Assembly (NCBI GenBank): GCA_031267955.1
Contig: JAIRYB010000020.1
Span: 1-10,145 of the forward strand
DNA: 10,145 nt
Direction: 5' to 3'
Origin: Spirochaetaceae bacterium
GTDB lineage: Bacteria > Spirochaetota > Spirochaetia > Treponematales > Breznakiellaceae
The stretch's first letter is position 1; each line of letters begins with the position of its first letter. This document shows, one piece after another, positions 6,533 to 10,145 of the stretch. A program made the translations under genes and the position numbers. The notes below the pieces were generated by a model. The model was not told the DNA's origin and made no database searches. It saw only the letters and a list, made by a program, of their open reading frames with translations.

Positions 6533-6881
6533 TTTTCTGGTGATAGGCATCGCGGCCCTCCTTACTGGCTACTGCGCTTTCAGCGTTTATGCGGGGCCCC
6601 GGGAAAACGGGCATGTGCTGATCCGGGGATCGGAGGGAAGCTGGCTTTTTCCCCTGGATGCGGAAGAAACAGTAGAAGTGCCGGGGCCGCTGGGGGTGAC
6701 GGTTGTAGAGATAAAAGATATGCGTGTTCATGTTATTTCTTCGCCCTGCGCGAATCAGACCTGTGTCGCGTCCGGGCATATTTATTCCGGCGGCCAGTGG
6801 ACGGCCTGTCTTCCGAATAGGGTATTTGTTATGATAGAGGATGATGCCGATGGACCGTTCGTCGATTCCGGAACCTGGTGA
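6495..6881 (+). CDS. NusG domain II-containing membrane-anchored protein
   Basis: A 128-residue protein with one N-terminal membrane span (about 14-33) and an extracytoplasmic domain of the NusG-II type. The diagnostic region is SSPCANQTCVASGHI (82-96) and ACLPNRVFVMIE (104-115), giving the three conserved cysteines Cys85, Cys90 and Cys105. Despite the name, such proteins are not the transcription factor NusG. They occur next to Gx-family membrane proteins in Firmicutes and spirochaetes, as here. The start is uncertain: GGAG (6490-6493) is only one base before ATG 6495 but seven bases before an in-frame GTG at 6501, which is a better-spaced alternative. The end overlaps the next gene by 41 bases. 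From family context I infer a role in membrane-linked redox or cofactor handling; no activity is shown. Confidence 0.85.
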   Translation: MPVKTKFPLKPFDFLVIGIAALLTGYCAFSVYAGPRENGHVLIRGSEGSWLFPLDAEETVEVPGPLGVTVVEIKDMRVHVISSPCANQTCVASGHIYSGGQWTACLPNRVFVMIEDDADGPFVDSGTW

Positions 6882-7422
6882 GGGGAGGCGCGGCCGGGAT
6901 CGCGGGGATATCGCGCTTCTGGGCGCGCTTTGTCTTTTTCTTTCTACCGTCGAATACATGATTCCCAAGCCGCTGCCTTTTATGCGGATAGGCATTGCGA
7001 ACCTGCCCCTCATGCTGGCACTGGATCTTTTCCCCTTTAGTGCTTTTCTGCTTTTGGCCGCGATCAAGATTCTGGGGCAGGCCCTGGTAACAGGAACGCT
7101 GTTTTCCTATATCTTCCTCTTTTCCCTGGCAGGAACCCTGCTTTCCTCTGTTTCCATGTACGGGGCAAGGCGGCTTCTGGGGCCGCGCCGCGTAAGTTTC
7201 GCGGGGATAGGATGCCTGGGCGCCATGGTTTCAAATATCGCGCAGCTTGTTCTTGCCTGGCTGTTTGTCATAGGGGGGAGCGTCCGCTATATAGCGCCGC
7301 CTTTTCTCGCGGCGGGGCTTGCCGCCGGGACCGCGCTGGGTTTTTTCTGCGAACGTTTTACCGCCCGTTCAAAATGGTACGCGGAAAGGGCGCGCGCCGG
7401 AGGCAGGGGAGGGCGTTTGTGA
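6841..7422 (+). CDS. Gx transporter family protein (PF07456-type, historically 'heptaprenyl diphosphate synthase component I')
   Basis: A 193-residue polytopic membrane protein with about five to six hydrophobic spans between residues 24 and 170. The family signature is IPKPLPFMRIGIANLPLMLA (41-60), with further typical blocks LAAIKILGQALVTGTLFS (72-89) and SNIAQLVLAWLF (131-142). The old name is misleading: this family resembles the substrate-binding S subunits of ECF vitamin importers and has no prenyl-synthase motifs. Three clustered ATGs (6841, 6844, 6850) are possible starts; AGAGG at 6836-6840 fits 6850 best. The gene overlaps the NusG-II gene upstream and ends in a TGA that overlaps the GTG of the EcfT-like gene. 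This tight packing implies a shared function. Confidence 0.85.
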   Translation: MMPMDRSSIPEPGEGRRGRDRGDIALLGALCLFLSTVEYMIPKPLPFMRIGIANLPLMLALDLFPFSAFLLLAAIKILGQALVTGTLFSYIFLFSLAGTLLSSVSMYGARRLLGPRRVSFAGIGCLGAMVSNIAQLVLAWLFVIGGSVRYIAPPFLAAGLAAGTALGFFCERFTARSKWYAERARAGGRGGRL

Positions 7423-8132
7423 AACGCGCCGGGCTTTGGCGGCAAAAACGGCGGGAATGGTTCGATGGGCTTTTCCCTGCCGGGCCGCTTTTTATCACGG
7501 CCCTTATCATCATGCCCGCCCTGCTTTTCAATCCGGATACATTGACGCGTGTTTTCCAGTTTTTCTTTTTCTGGTTTTTAGCCTGGCTTTCCGGCAGGAA
7601 GGACAACCCCCTTATTACAATTTTGATAATATTGGTAATTGTGTTTTTTAACCTGCTTGTACCCTACGGCAGAGTTATCGCTTCCCTGGGGATTTTCAGG
7701 ATCACCGCGGGATCGCTTCTGGCCGGTATTCACCGGGCGGTAACGCTGGAAGCCCTGGTTATGCTTTCAAGGGCCGCCGTAAGGCCGGGCCTCAGACTCC
7801 CCGGCGCGTTCGGGGAAATTCTGGGCGAGTCTTTCCGCATATTCGGCCTGATCGCGGAACGGGGAATAACTGTCAAGGGCGCTGATGTTTGTTCGGGCAT
7901 TGACCGGCTTATGCTGGAATTGAGCGGGGAGGCGTCCGCCGCTATGCCGGCCGGCGGCCCCGTTTCGGCGGACGGCGCGGCTTTGCCCAAGGAGGGCGGT
8001 TCCGCGTCCGGGCATCTTTCCTTTCCCGCGCTTGCCTCCCTTGCCCTGGCGGCGCTGCTGGCCTGGCTTCCCCTGCTTATCCGGGGAATTGCCGGATTGA
8101 CGGCCTGGTGGCCCGGTCCTGTCACAATGTGA
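7419..8132 (+). CDS. EcfT/CbiQ-like transmembrane protein, divergent
   Basis: A 237-residue membrane protein with hydrophobic spans near 22-36, 45-58, 64-82, 85-105 and 200-222. FFNLLVPYGRVIASLGIFRI (76-95), then TAGSLLAGIHRAVTLEALVMLSR, follows the pattern of the T component of ECF transporters. IAERG (145-149) could correspond to one Ala-Arg-Gly coupling motif, with Glu replacing Ala. A second such motif is not clear. Residues 169-198 form an Ala/Gly/Pro-rich linker before the final span, unusual for EcfT. I chose GTG 7419 because GGAGG lies six bases upstream and it overlaps the preceding stop in GTGA. An upstream extension of the frame overlaps the Gx gene and is not credible. The neighbouring Gx protein is S-subunit-like, which supports the call; no ECF ATPase is encoded here. 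Confidence 0.55.
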   Translation: MKRAGLWRQKRREWFDGLFPAGPLFITALIIMPALLFNPDTLTRVFQFFFFWFLAWLSGRKDNPLITILIILVIVFFNLLVPYGRVIASLGIFRITAGSLLAGIHRAVTLEALVMLSRAAVRPGLRLPGAFGEILGESFRIFGLIAERGITVKGADVCSGIDRLMLELSGEASAAMPAGGPVSADGAALPKEGGSASGHLSFPALASLALAALLAWLPLLIRGIAGLTAWWPGPVTM

Positions 8133-8182
8133 AATTGCCGGGCGGTAGTACATTTTGTCCGGGCCGGTTATACTTTAAAGAT

Positions 8183-9406
8183 ATGCGGCGTTTTGTTTTC
8201 ACGCTTTTGGCGGTATTCTTATTCTCCGCCGGAATTTTTGCCCAGCCCGGGCCGCCGGCTTTTCCCGGGGGCGATTCTCCTCGCCCCGTTTCCCCGGACC
8301 CGTCCGCCGGCCTTTCCGCCCCGGCGCCTGATCTTCCCGCCGGGCCTTTTCCCTTCATGCTTATCCCGGAGACAATTTCGGCCGGGGAAATTCTCTGGCG
8401 GCCCGACTGGCCGGTAGAAATGCCGCCGGATATTTTCGTAGTTTCAGGGCCGGCGCGTTCCGTCACAATTACGCTGGAATTTCCCGGTGCGGCAGGCCGG
8501 GCCGGATCGGATCCGTCCGTTCCTCCGGAGCCGGCGGATTCCCCAAGTCCTGCCGGCTTGCCCGGCGCGGCGGCCAGGGCCGAGTACACCCTTGCCTATG
8601 ACGGGGCAGGCCGGCTTACGGATTTCCCATTTTTCGCGAATGGCGGTTTTTTTCAAACCCGGGTAGGTTACGATGATCTGGGGCGGATCGCCGGCCTGGC
8701 AATCTCCGCGCCTACTTCCTGGCAAATTGAATTCCTTGAGTATGACGGCGAAACCGGCCGGCCCTCCCTGCTGCGCCTCAACGCCGGAAACGCCGCCGGG
8801 AATACTGATGCTGCCGGGAATGCCGATGCCGCCGGCAGCGGGGGTTCCGGCGGTTCCTGGTTTTTTGTCGTGCTTGAGTACCGGGGCCCGGCCGCCTCCG
8901 AAACCTGGTACGATCCTGCCGGGACAGGGCTTGCGTTTTACCGCTACAGTTATACGCCGGAAAACGGGAGGAGGCGCGCTGCGGAATATGCCGATCTTTT
9001 GGCCGGGGAGAGCCGCGCCGAAGAGTGTTATTACGACAGTTGGGGCAACCTTACCGGGATTGGCGGCGCTTATTCCGCGGTTTACCGGGACAGCCGTCCC
9101 CAGTACTGGCGGCGGCCCCTCCGGCTTCCGCTCTCCGGCGAAGGCGCTGCCGGGGAAATTCCCTGGCGTTTTATCTTCCAGTGGGACGAACAGGGCTTTG
9201 TCACCCGTATTCTGGGTTATCCCGAAACCGAAGCCGCTGAAACCGGGGCTTCCGGGGCCGAATGGGACTCCCGCTACGATTATTCCCCGGACGCTAACGG
9301 AAATTGGGAAGAACGGCGGGAAATTCGCATGATCCGCCGGGGGGGTTACCTGCTCCCCCAGGACGGCGTTTCGATTACGCGCCGGATTGAGTACCAGGAG
9401 CGGTAA
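8183..9406 (+). CDS. Secreted protein with degenerate YD (RHS-like) repeats
   Basis: A 407-residue exported protein. The signal peptide is MRRFVFTLLAVFLFSAGIFA with probable cleavage before Gln21. A Pro/Ser/Gly-rich linker follows (21-60). The body carries spaced YD-like units: YDGAGRLTDF (139), YDDLGRIAGL (163), YDGETGRPSLL (187), YYDSWGNLTG (283), WDEQGFVTRI (334) and YDYSPDANGNWEER (365). The GNW-x-x-R ending is common in YD repeats. Two further low-complexity linkers lie at about 101-131 and 201-224. No catalytic motif or toxin domain is visible, and it is far shorter than classical RHS toxins. ATG 8183 begins the signal peptide; its Shine-Dalgarno is weak. It starts 50 nt after the EcfT-like gene, and the next gene begins directly after its stop. 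Likely a surface or periplasmic beta-structured protein of unknown role. Confidence 0.7.
   Translation: MRRFVFTLLAVFLFSAGIFAQPGPPAFPGGDSPRPVSPDPSAGLSAPAPDLPAGPFPFMLIPETISAGEILWRPDWPVEMPPDIFVVSGPARSVTITLEFPGAAGRAGSDPSVPPEPADSPSPAGLPGAAARAEYTLAYDGAGRLTDFPFFANGGFFQTRVGYDDLGRIAGLAISAPTSWQIEFLEYDGETGRPSLLRLNAGNAAGNTDAAGNADAAGSGGSGGSWFFVVLEYRGPAASETWYDPAGTGLAFYRYSYTPENGRRRAAEYADLLAGESRAEECYYDSWGNLTGIGGAYSAVYRDSRPQYWRRPLRLPLSGEGAAGEIPWRFIFQWDEQGFVTRILGYPETEAAETGASGAEWDSRYDYSPDANGNWEERREIRMIRRGGYLLPQDGVSITRRIEYQER
8795..8836 (+). repeat. Tandem 18-bp repeat inside the YD-repeat gene
   Basis: Two 18-bp units, GCCGGGAATACTGATGCT and GCCGGGAATGCCGATGCC, are followed by a partial GCCGGC and preceded by a 12-bp related piece. 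They encode the Ala/Gly/Asn/Asp linker AGNTDAAGNADAAG. The unit is a multiple of three, so copy-number change would keep the frame. Confidence 0.7.
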
Positions 9407-9673
9407 GTGGGCGCTTTAACAGATTGGCGCGACATCAAATACAGTGAAATTTTTGAGGGCGAGATGAGGGGGCTCCGCCGCCGCCGGGAATCGGACAGCG
9501 GCTGTACTGTCGCGGACCTGGAAGGCACTCTGGCGCATCTCTACATCATGGAAGGCGCCGACTGGGGCGGCCGGGGCGAGCTCCAGAGTATCACGCTTGG
9601 AGCTACCATCGCCGCTTATGAGCGTGTTATAGCCGAATGGAAGGCGGAAAACGCTGATACCGGAAAAGCCTGA
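9407..9673 (+). CDS. Conserved-looking small protein of unknown function
   Basis: An 88-residue soluble protein starting with MGALTDWRDIKYSEIFEGEM. I cannot assign a domain. It is rich in charged residues, has an Arg run (RGLRRRRE, 22-29), a single cysteine (Cys33), a likely helix in TVADLEGTLAHLYIME, and a helical C-terminus ending AAYERVIAEWKAE. There is no signal peptide or membrane span. GTG 9407 follows the upstream TAA with no gap and has AGGAG six bases before it, a strong initiation site that supports a real gene translated together with the YD-repeat protein. It resembles small helical adaptor-like proteins only in general character; the function is unknown. Confidence 0.7.
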   Translation: MGALTDWRDIKYSEIFEGEMRGLRRRRESDSGCTVADLEGTLAHLYIMEGADWGGRGELQSITLGATIAAYERVIAEWKAENADTGKA

Positions 9674-9821
9674 CGCGCCGGTGCCGGCGGGCAGTTATGG
9701 CAGCGGCCCCGCGCATACAAAAAACAGCCGGGGGGCCGGAATTTTCCGCAAATTTTTTTGCAAACTGTTACCTTTTTTCCCGCTCATTGTTATATTTATA
9801 AACATGGCGATCGGACGCTAT

Positions 9822-9848
9822 TTGCCCCGGGTTAGTTTAACCCGGCAA
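9822..9848. repeat. Inverted repeat upstream of the parvulin gene
   Basis: CCGGGTTA (9827-9834), GTT and TAACCCGG (9838-9845) form a perfect 8-bp stem with a 3-nt loop. A shifted pairing adds TTGC/GCAA on the outside with a two-base bulge. No T-tract follows. The left arm and its flank (9823-9834) nearly repeat the left arm of the downstream terminator. Confidence 0.55.
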
Positions 9849-9899
9849 TTGCCCCAACCGGTTATTTATGTTTTTCTATTCCTCCTTCCCTTTTTGTGT

Positions 9900-9933
9900 G
9901 CCCCGGGGTTACTCCTGTCCCCGGGGCTTTTTT
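9900..9933 (+). terminator. Intrinsic (Rho-independent) terminator
   Basis: GCCCCGGGG (9900-9908) and CCCCGGGGC (9919-9927) form a perfect 9-bp GC stem around a 10-nt loop, followed by six T's (9928-9933). It would stop transcripts coming from the YD-repeat unit. Because it lies immediately before the parvulin ribosome binding site, it may also act as an attenuator for that gene. Confidence 0.85.
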
Positions 9934-9957
9934 AGGGCAGGCGTACAGGAGGCTGAT

Positions 9958-10145
9958 ATGGAATGGCGAGCAAGCCACATTTTGGTTAAAGACAGGCCGC
10001 TGGCCGAGGATATTCTCAGGCGGGTAAAGAAGGGGGCCGGTTTTGAATCCCTTGCCCGCGAATTTTCTACCTGCCCCTCCAAATCCTCCGGGGGCGATTT
10101 AGGCTGGTTCGGGCCCGGCAAGATGGTGGCGGCTTTTGAATCCGC
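9958..10145 (+). CDS. ppiC: PpiC-type parvulin peptidyl-prolyl isomerase, N-terminal part
   Basis: The frame starts at ATG 9958 with a strong AGGAGG five bases upstream and runs off the right edge after 62 codons. It begins directly with the parvulin domain: ASHILVKDRPLAEDILRRVK, then GAGFESLAREFSTCPSKSSG and GGDLGWFGPGKMVAAFE. These match the HILV..., FxxLA...S.CPS and GGDLGxFxxGxMVxAFE blocks of the family. The absence of a signal peptide or N-terminal chaperone domain suggests a small cytoplasmic single-domain parvulin like E. coli PpiC (about 93 residues), though a longer C-terminus cannot be excluded. The enzyme speeds cis-trans isomerisation of Xaa-Pro bonds during protein folding. The upstream terminator suggests regulated or read-through expression. 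Confidence 0.88.
   Translation, partial: MEWRASHILVKDRPLAEDILRRVKKGAGFESLAREFSTCPSKSSGGDLGWFGPGKMVAAFES

Larger units (their letters stand above)
9674..9957 (+). promoter_or_regulatory. Leader/intergenic region upstream of the parvulin gene
   Basis: This 284-nt gap is richer in A/T and T-runs than its neighbours. It holds a possible weak promoter (TTACCT 9768-9773, 17 bp, TATATT 9791-9796), an inverted repeat at 9822-9848 and an intrinsic terminator at 9900-9933. The parvulin Shine-Dalgarno AGGAGG (9947-9952) follows the terminator by only 13 nt, so any parvulin promoter must lie upstream of, or inside, the terminator. Confidence 0.4.

Noticed and set aside
7212..7418. Upstream in-frame extension of the EcfT-like gene
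   Set aside because: It overlaps the Gx gene in another frame, is Arg/Gly-rich shadow sequence, and GTG 7419 has an excellent GGAGG.
8135..8174. Possible promoter before the YD-repeat gene (TATACT at 8169-8174)
   Set aside because: The -10 is good but no -35 lies at a usable distance (TTGCCG is 28 bp away).
9681..9935. An 84-residue open frame (or 44 residues from ATG 9804) with a hydrophobic stretch in the parvulin leader
   Set aside because: Neither start has a Shine-Dalgarno, the hydrophobic residues come from T-rich DNA, and the frame runs through the terminator hairpin.

Overview
This is a 10.1 kb, GC-rich bacterial window with ordinary, densely packed chromosomal genes. I see no insertion sequence, CRISPR array, tRNA or rRNA. 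Gene content points to a spirochaete of the Treponema group (for example the GC-richer gut treponemes): a NusG-domain-II protein followed by a Gx-family membrane protein, a secreted protein with degenerate YD repeats, and a small parvulin. The taxonomic call is inference from gene content, not from a marker gene.

Layout from left to right. (1) 1-219, + strand: the C-terminal end of an M20-family metallopeptidase. (2) 303-2499, - strand: a two-gene unit made of a polar amino-acid binding lipoprotein and a CapA-family protein. (3) 2500-2633: a compact divergent control region with promoter-like elements on both strands, a perfect 8-bp tandem repeat, an inverted repeat and a hairpin followed by five T's. 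(4) 2634-5754, + strand: two amino-acid ABC permeases, their ATPase and a membrane-anchored alpha/beta hydrolase, joined by overlaps or zero spacing. The binding protein in (2) is almost certainly the receptor for this importer although it is transcribed the other way. (5) 5815-6324, - strand: a Nim/pyridoxamine-oxidase-like flavoprotein. (6) 6325-6494: a leader with a long stem-loop and a short well-initiated upstream ORF. (7) 6495-8132, + strand: NusG-II protein, Gx-family protein and a divergent EcfT-like membrane protein in overlapping frames. (8) 8183-9673, + strand: a secreted YD-repeat protein and an 88-residue protein of unknown function. (9) 9674-9957: a leader that ends in a strong intrinsic terminator just before the Shine-Dalgarno of (10), the start of a small PpiC-type parvulin that runs off the right edge.

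The genes suggest three functional blocks: amino-acid uptake, a membrane module related to ECF transporters or flavin-linked electron transfer, and cell-envelope or secreted proteins. The most interesting points are the NusG-II/Gx/EcfT-like triad with no ATPase nearby, and two separate places (ABC operon and ppiC) where a terminator-like hairpin abuts the ribosome binding site. That placement is what transcription attenuators look like.
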